A stretch of 38,384 nucleotides of DNA, taken from assembly GCA_001783335.1 (NCBI GenBank), contig MFLU01000003.1:1-38384 (forward strand), written 5' to 3'. Made by a program: the position numbers and the translations under genes. Source of the DNA: Candidatus Kaiserbacteria bacterium RIFCSPLOWO2_01_FULL_50_24 (GTDB lineage: Bacteria; Patescibacteriota; Minisyncoccia; Phycocordibacterales; UBA2100). The notes under the pieces are model-generated. The model did not search any database, was not told the origin of the DNA, and was given only the letters and a program-made list of their open reading frames with translations. Of this stretch, positions 1 to 8,727 are shown piece after piece (the stretch's first letter is position 1; the number at the start of each line of letters is the position of its first letter).

Positions 1-77
1 AAAAGGCACCTTTTGACTCAATCAAGGGGGCAGGAAGTGTGTTCCTAAAGTGTCTACTAAATGGGGTACGCATCATC

Positions 78-114
78 GTCAAACAAAACACCCACAGGGG
101 GTGTTTTGTTTGAC
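78..114. repeat. Perfect inverted repeat, 16-bp arms, 5-nt loop
   Basis: gtcaaacaaaacaccc-acagg-gggtgttttgtttgac. Confidence 0.9.
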
Positions 115-196
115 GGGAGCAAGGATTCGAAAGCCGGAGCGCGGCGGCGCGAGGCGGGGTTGCGCGAGCAGGTGAGAAGCTAACACGCGGGTCTTT

Positions 197-258
197 CTAT
201 ACAAGTATTTTGCCTGTCCGACGGAGCCTAGGCGCAGGCGGGCAAAATACTTGTATAG
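197..258. repeat. Inverted-repeat element with 18-bp AT-rich arms and 26-nt GC-rich core
   Basis: ctatacaagtattttgcc ... ggcaaaatacttgtatag; arms perfectly complementary. Confidence 0.9.
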
Positions 259-293
259 ATATTATCAAGCGGAGGGATTTGCAGACAAAATAA

Positions 294-325
294 ATCCGCC
301 ATCCCGATAAGACGGGATAGCGGAT
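294..325 (-). terminator. Probable Rho-independent terminator of the aldehyde dehydrogenase gene
   Basis: Inverted repeat atccgc(c)atcccg-ataaga-cgggat(a)gcggat followed by TTATTTTG on the minus strand. Confidence 0.6.
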
Positions 326-336
326 GAAGTTTTTCG

Positions 337-2082
337 TTAGATCTTTGAGAACACGTAGTTTAGCTCGTTTCCCATCCTGTAGATGAATTCATCTTGCTGG
401 CTCCAACTCCAGCTTGTGGGATAAAATCCCGATATTGTTTGCTGAGAGCCGAAGAGCACAAGGGCGTTCTTGCCCTTTACGCCTGTCGGCGACGAGCGCG
501 ACGAGAGACCGCCAAAACATTCGCTATCAACGAGGGCCCCTGTGCATTTCCGGTTAAAGTACAAGTTGCCAGCGGGAATGATGTCGGCAAGCTCCAACGC
601 GAACTCCGGATCATTGGTGAAACTTGTTCCCGTGAGTGCAAATTCGGAAAAATTACATAGCTTCTTAACTGTCGCAAGGTCAGGTACCGACACAACGGTC
701 GTAACCGGTCCGAAAATCTCTGTGTTCATGAGTGTGTGGGCATCAACCTCAGCGCCTTCGCGGGTAAATGAAGGCTCTCGTGCATACAGTATCGTCGGAA
801 GGGTATTGAGCGACAAGCCGGGAGATAACATCACATTTGATAACTTTACATATCTGCGCGTCGTAATGTCATGGCACGTTAGTTCATCCATGCGCTCGCA
901 AATCGTTTGCTCCGCTTGTGGTGTGATTACCGGCCCCAAATCGGCGCCGTCAAGCACGTTACCGAAACGCACTTTTTCAACTTCCTTCTCAAGCGCACGG
1001 CTAAACGAATCGTACATGTCTTTATGCACCATAATCACCCGTGCCGAAGAACACTTTTGTCCAGACCGTCCCAAGAAACTCTTGGCGCATTCTGCCGCGG
1101 CGTAAGAAATATTGGCATCCTTCCAAACAACGGACACGTTCACCCCGCTTGTTTCGGCAGAGCCGAACGCAAGCGGCGACTTGCCGCGGAATTTATTGCG
1201 CAACATCGTGCCGTGTTTCCGCTTAATTTCATCAAGCGCGGCAGAGCTTCCGGTGAATGACACGCCCGCGATATCGGGGGACTGAAGAAGCATATCTACC
1301 ACCTCCGGCCCGCCCGGGCAGTAGTTCACCACACTCTCGTGCGGAATTCCCAAGCGTTGAAACGCGAGCACAACGCTCTCATAGACGAGGTAACCGCAGA
1401 GCGACGACTTGTCGCTTGGCTTCATAATCACCGCATTTCCCATTGCAAGCGCTTTCACCGCCATGTCCATAGGAATAGCTCCAGGGAAATTAAACGGCTC
1501 AATGTTCAGGAACGTGCCATGTGGCACATATCGCTTACCATTATAGTCGCCACTCCACGAAGGCGAGCGAAGCAATAGGTCTTCGTGTATCTCTTCAAGA
1601 TACATCGCTGTCGCGAGAGGGAAGTCAACTTCCTCGTCGGTTTCTCCAATCGCTTCCGCCAAGCTCTGCCCGGTCTCATACATTTTTGCCGCGCACAGAA
1701 GCCAAAATCGCTCTTCAACGATCTTTGATATCTCAAGCAGAAGCTTAATGCGCCGTCCCCTGTTGACCGTTTTGAAGAAATTGAGTCCCGCCTCACGAAC
1801 ATCACGTAGAAACTCGTCAAAAGGAAAATCTTCCTTTTTCCATTTCGGAAACTTTCCGACAACGATATCTCTGTTGAACGGAGCATGCGTGCAATATAAA
1901 TTATCACGCCCAGTCAGAGACAATGACTTTCCGGCAAGTACCCATGGGTAAGCTTTCCCTAGGTACTCGTGCTCAAACAGGCGTCGTCCATCGGCATTTT
2001 TTTCCGCAACTTCAGGAGCTTTTGGGTTCGGGTACTTCTTCTCAGAGAACCGTTTGTCAAGAATAGCGCGCAGTTTTCCCAT
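337..2082 (-). CDS. Aldehyde dehydrogenase family, 1-pyrroline-5-carboxylate dehydrogenase-like
   Basis: ORF 337..2121; motifs EPFNFPGAIPMDMAVKALAMGNAVIMKPSDKS, GVSFTGSSA, SGQKCSSARVIMV, EIFGPVTTVV. Start placed at the internal Met (MGKLRAIL) with upstream gaggag SD. Confidence 0.9.
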   Translation of the reverse strand: MGKLRAILDKRFSEKKYPNPKAPEVAEKNADGRRLFEHEYLGKAYPWVLAGKSLSLTGRDNLYCTHAPFNRDIVVGKFPKWKKEDFPFDEFLRDVREAGLNFFKTVNRGRRIKLLLEISKIVEERFWLLCAAKMYETGQSLAEAIGETDEEVDFPLATAMYLEEIHEDLLLRSPSWSGDYNGKRYVPHGTFLNIEPFNFPGAIPMDMAVKALAMGNAVIMKPSDKSSLCGYLVYESVVLAFQRLGIPHESVVNYCPGGPEVVDMLLQSPDIAGVSFTGSSAALDEIKRKHGTMLRNKFRGKSPLAFGSAETSGVNVSVVWKDANISYAAAECAKSFLGRSGQKCSSARVIMVHKDMYDSFSRALEKEVEKVRFGNVLDGADLGPVITPQAEQTICERMDELTCHDITTRRYVKLSNVMLSPGLSLNTLPTILYAREPSFTREGAEVDAHTLMNTEIFGPVTTVVSVPDLATVKKLCNFSEFALTGTSFTNDPEFALELADIIPAGNLYFNRKCTGALVDSECFGGLSSRSSPTGVKGKNALVLFGSQQTISGFYPTSWSWSQQDEFIYRMGNELNYVFSKI

Positions 2083-2173
2083 CCGTTTTCTCCTCTTTCT
2101 TCTGTGAGCAGAGTAGCACACATGTACACAGACAGCAAATGCGCGTGTTTATAGCGTGTTATAGTTTTCACAT

Positions 2174-2569
2174 ATGCGTATGCACCGCAGTGGATTGCTC
2201 GTAAGCTATATTGTCGCGAACGTCGCCCCCATTCTCGTTTTTGCACAAGGATTGCCGGGCAAAATCGTGCCGTGCGACGGTGTGAATTGTACACTTTGTG
2301 ATATCGCGACGCTTGCGCAGAATATTCTGAACACGGGAATTTTTGTCGCGGTATTTCTCTCGGCCGCGCTTTTCACATGGGCCGGCATTAAGTATGTTAC
2401 TGCCGGAGGTGACGCCGGCAAAGTGGGGGATGCAAAATCAATTTTTTGGAATGTAACGCTCGGACTTGTCATCATGCTTGCGGGATGGATTGTGGTGGAC
2501 ACGCTCATGAAGACCCTTGTGCGCGGTGATTTCGGGCCGTGGAACAGCGTTTGCACAGTGTCGTTGTGA
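2174..2569 (+). CDS. TrbC/VirB2-like pilin family membrane protein
   Basis: Signal/TM region, then two hydrophobic helices with FTWAGIKYVTAGGDAGKVGDAKSIFWNVTLGLVIMLAGWIVVDTLM, typical of Parcubacteria pilin-like proteins. Confidence 0.7.
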   Translation: MRMHRSGLLVSYIVANVAPILVFAQGLPGKIVPCDGVNCTLCDIATLAQNILNTGIFVAVFLSAALFTWAGIKYVTAGGDAGKVGDAKSIFWNVTLGLVIMLAGWIVVDTLMKTLVRGDFGPWNSVCTVSL

Positions 2570-2587
2570 TGATGTATAGTGTTGCTC

Positions 2588-2746
2588 ATGTCTCAAGATC
2601 AACTAATAAAGCTCGCTTGTTCAAAATGCGCTCGCATCAACTACTGGTCGCGCAAGAACAGAAAGCTCGTGGAGCGCAAAATTGAGCTTAAAAAGTATTG
2701 CAGATGGTGCAAGAAGCACATGGTGCATAAGGAAACCAAAAAGTAG
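2588..2746 (+). CDS. rpmG: 50S ribosomal protein L33
   Basis: 52 aa MSQDQLIKLACSKCARINYWSRKNRKLVERKIELKKYCRWCKKHMVHKETKK; CxxC...CxxC form of L33. Not in the supplied ORF track (below 60 aa). Confidence 0.88.
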   Translation: MSQDQLIKLACSKCARINYWSRKNRKLVERKIELKKYCRWCKKHMVHKETKK

Positions 2747-2768
2747 CTTATAGCTTATAGCTTGTAGC
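2743..2768 (+). repeat. Imperfect heptamer tandem repeat (agcttat)n
   Basis: agcttatagcttatagcttgtagc directly after the rpmG stop; related text agtagcttgtag near 3262. Confidence 0.7.
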
Positions 2769-2776
2769 AGAGTTGT

Positions 2777-3259
2777 ATGAAAAACAGCACGGACACAACA
2801 GGCGCATTTGAAAAATATCCACCGGCTCTACAGGAGATAATTGCTACGGCAGAGAGGGGGCGGGACGCGGACTGGAAGTTGGTAGACAAACGTTTGCCGG
2901 AGATAATGAAACGCCACTCGGGTGCCGAGGTGGCAATTGGGTGGGCGCGAAAAAAAGGACTGACCAATAAAGAGAGCGAAAATATTCGCGACCTCGCCGC
3001 GTCAATGTTTGTACTTTATGAAGATCATCTAACGGGTGATGATTATAAAGCTCTTCACAAAGTCATGCAGTTTGATGCTAAAAAACCGGCAGGATTTCGT
3101 GCCGCCTGCGCACTCTTTAAACATTCGAAACATGACGATGAAAAGAAACGAGAAGAAGTGATGCATGTTTTAGAAAGGTTCTCTAAAGACAAAGACCCAA
3201 TCATCAGCAAACACGCGCAGAAACTCCTCGCGCAAGAAAAGAAGGAAGAGCAGAAATAG
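2777..3259 (+). CDS. Hypothetical protein, helical/HEAT-like
   Basis: 160-aa ORF with coding-like composition between rpmG and tRNA-Trp. Confidence 0.6.
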   Translation: MKNSTDTTGAFEKYPPALQEIIATAERGRDADWKLVDKRLPEIMKRHSGAEVAIGWARKKGLTNKESENIRDLAASMFVLYEDHLTGDDYKALHKVMQFDAKKPAGFRAACALFKHSKHDDEKKREEVMHVLERFSKDKDPIISKHAQKLLAQEKKEEQK

Positions 3260-3291
3260 CCAGTAGCTTGTAGTCATATACTGTAAAAGTT

Positions 3292-3365
3292 GGGCGCTTG
3301 GTGAAGTGGTATCATAACGATCTCCAAAATCGTTGTCGGGGGTTCGATCCCCTCAGCGCCCGCCA
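3292..3365 (+). tRNA. tRNA-Trp (CCA anticodon), 3' CCA encoded
   Basis: Acceptor GGGCGCT/AGCGCCC, anticodon loop CTCCAAA, T arm GGGGGTTCGATCCCC, 3' G-CCA. Confidence 0.93.
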
Positions 3366-3386
3366 TGAACGAAATGTAAGTCAGTG

Positions 3387-4289
3387 TTACGTTTTGAGCC
3401 ACTTTTGCACGACGCGCTCTATTTGTTTTTTATTGTTTGGTGAAAACCACTTAATATTTTTGTTGCGTTTCCAATAGGTTAGTTGGCGTTTTGCGTAGCG
3501 GTAAATATCTCGTTCTAATTCGGCGATTAATTCATCACGAGTGATTTTTTTCTGCAAAAAACGTGCGAGTGAGTGATACTCAAGCCCCAGTTGCTCCATG
3601 CGCTTGTAGGAAAGTTCGTGAGCGTGCAGACGCTTCGCTTCGGCGACCATACCGTGACGCATCCGTTCTAGTAAACGGACGCGGATACGGCGTTTGAGGA
3701 CTTCTTTCGGCAACATCACGCTAACCCACAGTGTTTCAAAATTTGGATTTCGTAAATCCAAATATCTTTGGTTTCGATACCGGGCAATTTCAAGCGCTCG
3801 TATAAGACGACGAGGATTGCAGCGGTCGCTTTCATTCATTTCTCGCGCGCGGCGCGGGTCGTGCTTTTTGAGGAGTAAAAAAAGCTCGTCGGCTGTCTTT
3901 TTTTCAAGGCGCGCGCGTAGTTTCGGGTTTGGCGGCACGTCTGACAAGGCAACGCGTCCCAAGAGCGCGTCAATATAAAATCCCGTGCCTCCGCATATTA
4001 TTGGTATTCTATTGTTCTTAAGAACATTAGAACAAGCTTTTCTACCAATGTGTACAAAATCGGCGGCAGTGAATGTGCGCCTGGGCGATGCGACGTCAAG
4101 CAAATGATGCGGCACGCCTTGCATCTCGCGCACTTTGATTTTTCCCGTGCCGATATCAAGCCCGCGATATACTTGTCGCGAGTCGGCGGAAATTATCTCA
4201 CCGCCAAAACGCCTCGCAAGGCGCACCGCAAGCGCGCTTTTGCCGGACGCAGTCGGACCTACGATGACAATGATTTTTTTTCGCTCCAC
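3387..4289 (-). CDS. miaA: tRNA dimethylallyltransferase
   Basis: IIVIVGPTASGKSALAVRLARRFGGEIISADSRQVYRGLDIGTGK, GGTGFYIDALL; GTG start. Confidence 0.95.
   Translation of the reverse strand: MERKKIIVIVGPTASGKSALAVRLARRFGGEIISADSRQVYRGLDIGTGKIKVREMQGVPHHLLDVASPRRTFTAADFVHIGRKACSNVLKNNRIPIICGGTGFYIDALLGRVALSDVPPNPKLRARLEKKTADELFLLLKKHDPRRAREMNESDRCNPRRLIRALEIARYRNQRYLDLRNPNFETLWVSVMLPKEVLKRRIRVRLLERMRHGMVAEAKRLHAHELSYKRMEQLGLEYHSLARFLQKKITRDELIAELERDIYRYAKRQLTYWKRNKNIKWFSPNNKKQIERVVQKWLKT
3741..3763. repeat. Intragenic perfect hairpin, 10-bp arms, CGT loop (inside miaA)
   Basis: atttggattt-cgt-aaatccaaat. Confidence 0.9.
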
Positions 4290-4313
4290 TATTACACTCT
4301 AAAAAACAAATAT

Positions 4314-4338
4314 CCTCCCGTCCAATGTCAACGGGAGG
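4314..4338 (-). terminator. Probable intrinsic terminator of the 4328..5020 gene
   Basis: cctcccgt-loop-acgggagg followed on the minus strand by ATATTTGTTTTTT. Confidence 0.7.
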
Positions 4339-5020
4339 AGCGTAGTCGAGCGCGTTCACGCGCTAGGTATTCGCGCGCAAGATGTAATTGTTCGGCCGAT
4401 AAGGTACTTGCGGAGGACATTCCACACTCTGCGAACGCAAACACCGAATCCACCGCAATTGGAGCGTGAAGCCGAATGCCCAATGAGCCGAGGTGTGCCG
4501 CGGCACCCATGTTGTAATCGAGTACAGCGAGTACCGCTTCAGTTTGATAATCGTGCGCCTCAAGCGTTTGCCACACCCACTCCTTAGTCAGTCCGCGATT
4601 GACCACATCGTCGACTATCCACACGGGACCCTCGCGATATCCGCCGGTATGCGTGACCAAGCAGTTGCCGTTCTCGTCCTTCTCAAGCGTTACGCGTGGA
4701 ATTGAGACCCCCTTCATGCGCAAAAAAAGTTGCAAACGTCGAGCCAGCACGGTGCCGGCTCGTGGCACGCCCGCTATTCCTGGTATGGCAAAATTTTTCG
4801 CCAACGCGAAGTCTCTCAAAAGAAGCGCCAGCTCGTCTATGTCCGATTCTGTCATGCGGGCTTCAGGTCGCAGATCAGGGGTGCACAAATGGAACTTGAA
4901 CGGAGGCGCGGGCTCGCTTGGATTTTGCATCGTATGTTTAACCTGCAGATGTTCTCCGAACTGGAGGCCGCGTTCAACGATAATGCGCAATACGCGGCGT
5001 AAACGCTTCGCGTTGTACAT
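4328..5020 (-). CDS. Orotate phosphoribosyltransferase-like protein
   Basis: PRPP-binding motif VWIVDDVVNRGLTK, GIAGVPRAGTVLA; start at MYNAKRLRR with gggag SD; adjacent to a pyrF-like gene. Confidence 0.7.
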   Translation of the reverse strand: MYNAKRLRRVLRIIVERGLQFGEHLQVKHTMQNPSEPAPPFKFHLCTPDLRPEARMTESDIDELALLLRDFALAKNFAIPGIAGVPRAGTVLARRLQLFLRMKGVSIPRVTLEKDENGNCLVTHTGGYREGPVWIVDDVVNRGLTKEWVWQTLEAHDYQTEAVLAVLDYNMGAAAHLGSLGIRLHAPIAVDSVFAFAECGMSSASTLSAEQLHLAREYLARERARLRSSR

Positions 5021-5134
5021 ATTGTTCTCCCTCTTTTCTATGCGTGAGGATACCATCTCGCGCTTCTTTACCCTAGCCTTTGACACCAGTGTTTTTTTGG
5101 TGGAATATGCAACCAGTTAACAAGGAGACGTAGA

Positions 5135-5890
5135 ATGGAAAAATCAGTACAAAACGGACCGTTTTTATGGGTTGCACTCGACAGCCTTGTGGAAGACGAG
5201 CTCGGAACCTTTGCAGTCATGGATACGCTGGAGAAGGTGGAAGGTGATTTTGGTTTTAAAGTTGGCGGCGACTATCTCTTGAAGCGCTCCGCGAAAGATG
5301 CGCGGGCGCGGCTGTCTTCGCGCCCCGCGTTTGCAGATATAAAAATGTGGAGCAGTGCCGACGTTATGGAGCGCTCACTCCATATACTTCACGATGCGGG
5401 GTTTGAAGCAACCAATGCGTACGCGCTTGCGGGTGGGTATGACAGGGAAGGCGGCGATGAACTCAAGCGGGCGATAACCGCATTTCGAGAGCATCATACC
5501 GGAAGTCGTTTGAGAATCTACGCGCTCACTGTTCTGACGCATTACTCAAACACATACAGTAAACGGCAGTTCAGCAGAGAATTGCACTGGCAAGTGAGGG
5601 CGATGGTGGGGGAGGGAATTGCTGCCGGAGCGGTCGGAGTTATCGTTCCGGGGACGACCCTTTCAAGCGTTGATGATCTTTTGTTACGCGGCGCACACTC
5701 GTCCATATTAAAAATCATTCCGGGTATTCGCCGAGCAGGTGAGGTGAATGACGACAGACAAAAACAAGTAATTCGTCCGGAAGATATCGCTGGGCGTACC
5801 GACGTTGAGGCAGTGGTCGGAGAGCCGATTATGGGAAGCAGTGATTCGAAGTCGGCACTTGAGCAGATGCTCAAGGCATTGCAGGGATAA
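5135..5890 (+). CDS. Orotidine 5'-phosphate decarboxylase-like protein
   Basis: VALDS..., FADIKMW, PGTT, IIPGIRR...RQKQVIRPEDIAGRTDVEAVVGEPIM; aaggag SD. Confidence 0.75.
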   Translation: MEKSVQNGPFLWVALDSLVEDELGTFAVMDTLEKVEGDFGFKVGGDYLLKRSAKDARARLSSRPAFADIKMWSSADVMERSLHILHDAGFEATNAYALAGGYDREGGDELKRAITAFREHHTGSRLRIYALTVLTHYSNTYSKRQFSRELHWQVRAMVGEGIAAGAVGVIVPGTTLSSVDDLLLRGAHSSILKIIPGIRRAGEVNDDRQKQVIRPEDIAGRTDVEAVVGEPIMGSSDSKSALEQMLKALQG

Positions 5891-5896
5891 TTGTGT

Positions 5897-5930
5897 AGTG
5901 CTCGTTCCAGAAAGGGCGGGCACTTTTTTT
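5897..5930 (+). terminator. Intrinsic terminator downstream of the pyrF-like gene
   Basis: agtgctcgttcc-agaa-agggcgggcact (with G-U pairs) followed by TTTTTTT. Confidence 0.7.
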
Positions 5931-5961
5931 CTTAGTAACACTAGCGTATCATTGCAAGTAC

Positions 5962-6044
5962 GCCGGAGTGGCGGAATGGTCTACGCGCACGACTCAAAAT
6001 CGTGTGGGCGCAAGCCCTTGTGGGTTCAAGTCCCACCTCCGGCA
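5962..6044 (+). tRNA. tRNA-Leu (CAA anticodon), CCA not encoded
   Basis: Acceptor GCCGGAG/CTCCGGC, anticodon loop CTCAAAA, variable arm, T loop GGGTTCAAGTCCC. Confidence 0.93.
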
Positions 6045-6064
6045 TTCGTGATACAATATTTCTC

Positions 6065-7120
6065 ATGACTACCGGATACTACAGCGACTCTATTTTTTGG
6101 GTTGAGGTTGAAAAGATACGGCCGAATCCGTTTCAGCCGCGGCGCACGTTTGACGAGGCGGCGCTTCAGTCGCTGGCGGAGTCCATTCGCCAATATGGCG
6201 TTTTGAATCCGCTGACGGTAACGCGGCACGAGATTGAACGGCCGGGCGAAGGTTTATTTGTTGAATACGAACTGATAGCAGGTGAGCGGCGGCTTCGCGC
6301 GGCGAAATTGGCTGGTGTGGCGCAGGTGCCGGTGGTTATTCGAAACCCCGAAGAGAGCGATGCGATGAAATTGGAGCTTGCTATTATTGAGAATCTTCAG
6401 CGCGAGGATTTGACGCCGATTGACCGTGCAAAAGCGTTTAAGCAATTGGTAGACGAATTTGGACTGAAGCACGGAGAGATTGGCAAAAAAATAGGGAAAA
6501 GCCGCGAATACGTTTCCAATACCATGCGCATTTTGCTTTTGCCGCAGGAAATGCAAGACGCGGTCATGTCTGGAGAAATTACCGAAGGCCACACGCGCCC
6601 GCTTCTTATGCTTGTGGACAGACCGGAAGAGCAAATGACTCTTTTCAAGGAAATAATGCAGAAGCGTCTAACGGTGCGCGATACAGAGCAATTAGCACGG
6701 CGCGTGGCAGTAGAGCGCGTGCGAAAATTTGACTTAACGCCCGATTTGCTCGCCCTTGAAAAACAACTTACAGAGACGCTCGGTACGCGCGTGCGCATTG
6801 AGAAAAAAGACACGGGCGGCAAAATCCATATTGACTTTTTCTCGCCGGACGATTTGGCGCATTTGTGTATACAACTGGCGTCGCAACAAAAAAAGAGTGA
6901 GCCCGCAACCGCCGCCGCGCCCGTGGCAGAAGATGTGAGCGTGCCGGAAACGGCTCAATCGCCGATTGAGCCGTTTCCGGCCACTGCGAATTCGCAGACG
7001 CTGGAAGGAGCTTCTGCGTCAAAAATGCCTACCGATGGCGACAAAACAACCGCTCCCGCCCCCGCGTCATTCCAGAAAGACGAAGACGACATGTATTCGG
7101 TCAAGAATTTCACCGTGTAG
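6065..7120 (+). CDS. parB: ParB/Spo0J-family chromosome partition protein
   Basis: IRPNPFQPRRTFDEAALQSLAESIRQYGVLNPLTVTR, LIAGERRLRAAKLAG, ELAIIENLQREDLTPIDRAKAFKQL, HTH IGKKIGKSREYVSNTMRILLLP. Confidence 0.95.
   Translation: MTTGYYSDSIFWVEVEKIRPNPFQPRRTFDEAALQSLAESIRQYGVLNPLTVTRHEIERPGEGLFVEYELIAGERRLRAAKLAGVAQVPVVIRNPEESDAMKLELAIIENLQREDLTPIDRAKAFKQLVDEFGLKHGEIGKKIGKSREYVSNTMRILLLPQEMQDAVMSGEITEGHTRPLLMLVDRPEEQMTLFKEIMQKRLTVRDTEQLARRVAVERVRKFDLTPDLLALEKQLTETLGTRVRIEKKDTGGKIHIDFFSPDDLAHLCIQLASQQKKSEPATAAAPVAEDVSVPETAQSPIEPFPATANSQTLEGASASKMPTDGDKTTAPAPASFQKDEDDMYSVKNFTV
6943..6981. repeat. Intragenic 39-bp palindrome (19-bp perfect arms, 1-nt centre) inside parB
   Basis: gccggaaacggctcaatcg-c-cgattgagccgtttccggc. 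Confidence 0.95.
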
Positions 7121-7141
7121 ACGTTATATCCGTTTACACCC

Positions 7142-8674
7142 CTATTTTTTTCCAGCCGCAAGCGCCGCGCGAATATGTTTTTTCGCCATGTTGGTTTTTG
7201 CGATGTCGTACCATTTTCGTGATGGCTTCGCGGATTGCTTTGTGATTATTTCCACAATGTCGCCATTCCTCAGTTCCGTCTCAAGCGATACCAGTTTTCC
7301 GTTCACGCACGCGCCAGACATCTTGTTGCCTACGCCGGAGTGAATGGCGTATGCGAAATCAATCGGCGTTGCGGAAGCCGGCAAATCAATAACGTCGCCG
7401 CGCGGCGTAAAGACGAACACGCGGTGGCTGAAGAAATCGGATTTAAGCGTATCCAAATATTCACCGGATTCTTTGGTTTCGTCGTGTGCCAATTGTTGTA
7501 CCCAATCAGGTACCCCCTCTTTCGGTATTGCATCTACTCCACCCTGTGCCTCGCCAAAGTGCGGAAAAAATTGTCGTATCCAATCAAGCCCGATGCCATG
7601 GCGAGAACCCTCTTTCGTAATCTGCCTTTCTTTATAAAGAAGATGCGATGCGATGCCGTATTGCGCTTCTCGATGCTGGGATTCAGAGCGCAACTGTATT
7701 TCCAGAGCGCCGCCGTCTCCGGTGTAGACGGTTGTGTGGATTGACTGATAGCCGTTCGGTTTTGGAAATGCTATGTAATCCTTTATTTTTCCCGGCACGG
7801 GGCGCCATTGCCCGTGGATGATGCCGAGCGCAGAGTAGCAATCAGCAACGGTGGGGAATATGACGCGGAGCGCAAGAATGTCATAGATTTTAGAAATATC
7901 CCACTCGCGCCGCCCCAACTTTTTGAATAAACTGTATACGCCCTTTATACGCGCCTCGGTACGGAAAATGCGAATTCCCGCTTCCGCAAGTGCGCGCTTT
8001 ACGTCCTTCTCCGTTTTCTCCAGGCGTTTGTCGGTCTCTTTTTTTCGCTCCCTCAAAAGCTCGCGTGTTTTTTCGTACTCTATCGGCATTGCGTGAGGGA
8101 AAGCGGCGTCCTCTAGGTGGTTTTTTAATACACTCATACCGAGGCGATCGGCTATCGGTGCGTAAATTTCAAGTGTCTCTTTGGCTATGCGCGTGCGTTT
8201 TGTTTCGTCCGGAACGTGCTCCAAAGTCCGTGTGTTGTGTAGGCGGTCCATCAGTTTAATGATGAGTACGCGAATATCTTTTGCGGTCGCCGCAAAAAGC
8301 TTTCGCAAGCTTTCGGTGTGTCGTTCTACTCCTTGGTAGCGCAGTTTTCCGAGTTTCGTAACGCCGTCTACCAGTTGGAGAACCTCGTTCCCGAATTTCT
8401 CTCGTATGGTTTCTGACTGAACGCCGGCGTCCTCCACGGTGTCGTGGAGGAGTCCGGCGGCAATGGCCTCGGCGTCAATTCCGATTTCCGCGAGGAGATA
8501 TCCGACCTCGGCGACATGAGAAAAGTACGGCTCACCGGAAAATCGTTTGTGCGGCTCGTGCGCGTTTTTTGAAAATTCGTACGCGTGCTCTACAAGCTCA
8601 ATACTTTGCGGCGACTTGTCATGCATCACGTCAAGAATATCCTTGAGCGGGCGGACAGCATTGACAGCGTTCAT
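7142..8674 (-). CDS. RelA/SpoT-family (p)ppGpp synthetase/hydrolase (HD + synthetase + TGS, no ACT visible)
   Basis: HD motif AAGLLHDTVEDA, KDYIAFPKPNGYQSIHTTVY, TGS VFVFTPRGDVIDLPASATPIDFAYAIHSGVGNKMSGACVNGKLV. Confidence 0.95.
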   Translation of the reverse strand: MNAVNAVRPLKDILDVMHDKSPQSIELVEHAYEFSKNAHEPHKRFSGEPYFSHVAEVGYLLAEIGIDAEAIAAGLLHDTVEDAGVQSETIREKFGNEVLQLVDGVTKLGKLRYQGVERHTESLRKLFAATAKDIRVLIIKLMDRLHNTRTLEHVPDETKRTRIAKETLEIYAPIADRLGMSVLKNHLEDAAFPHAMPIEYEKTRELLRERKKETDKRLEKTEKDVKRALAEAGIRIFRTEARIKGVYSLFKKLGRREWDISKIYDILALRVIFPTVADCYSALGIIHGQWRPVPGKIKDYIAFPKPNGYQSIHTTVYTGDGGALEIQLRSESQHREAQYGIASHLLYKERQITKEGSRHGIGLDWIRQFFPHFGEAQGGVDAIPKEGVPDWVQQLAHDETKESGEYLDTLKSDFFSHRVFVFTPRGDVIDLPASATPIDFAYAIHSGVGNKMSGACVNGKLVSLETELRNGDIVEIITKQSAKPSRKWYDIAKTNMAKKHIRAALAAGKK

Positions 8675-8727
8675 CTTTATGATAATACTGCCAGTTAGAA
8701 AGTTGGCAATGAAAAAGGAGTGTCTTC

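Noticed and set aside
61-183. 40-aa ORF MGYASSSNKTPTGGVLFDGSKDSK...
   Set aside because: Spans a perfect 16-bp hairpin and GC-rich repeat text; no protein-like conservation evident.
78-258. CRISPR-like array
   Set aside because: Inverted repeats, not regularly spaced direct repeats; no cas genes anywhere in the window.
394-1260. Plus-strand ORFs overlapping the aldehyde dehydrogenase gene
   Set aside because: Antisense to a clear ALDH with conserved motifs; peptides are Arg/Ser-rich and family-less, as expected for shadow ORFs.
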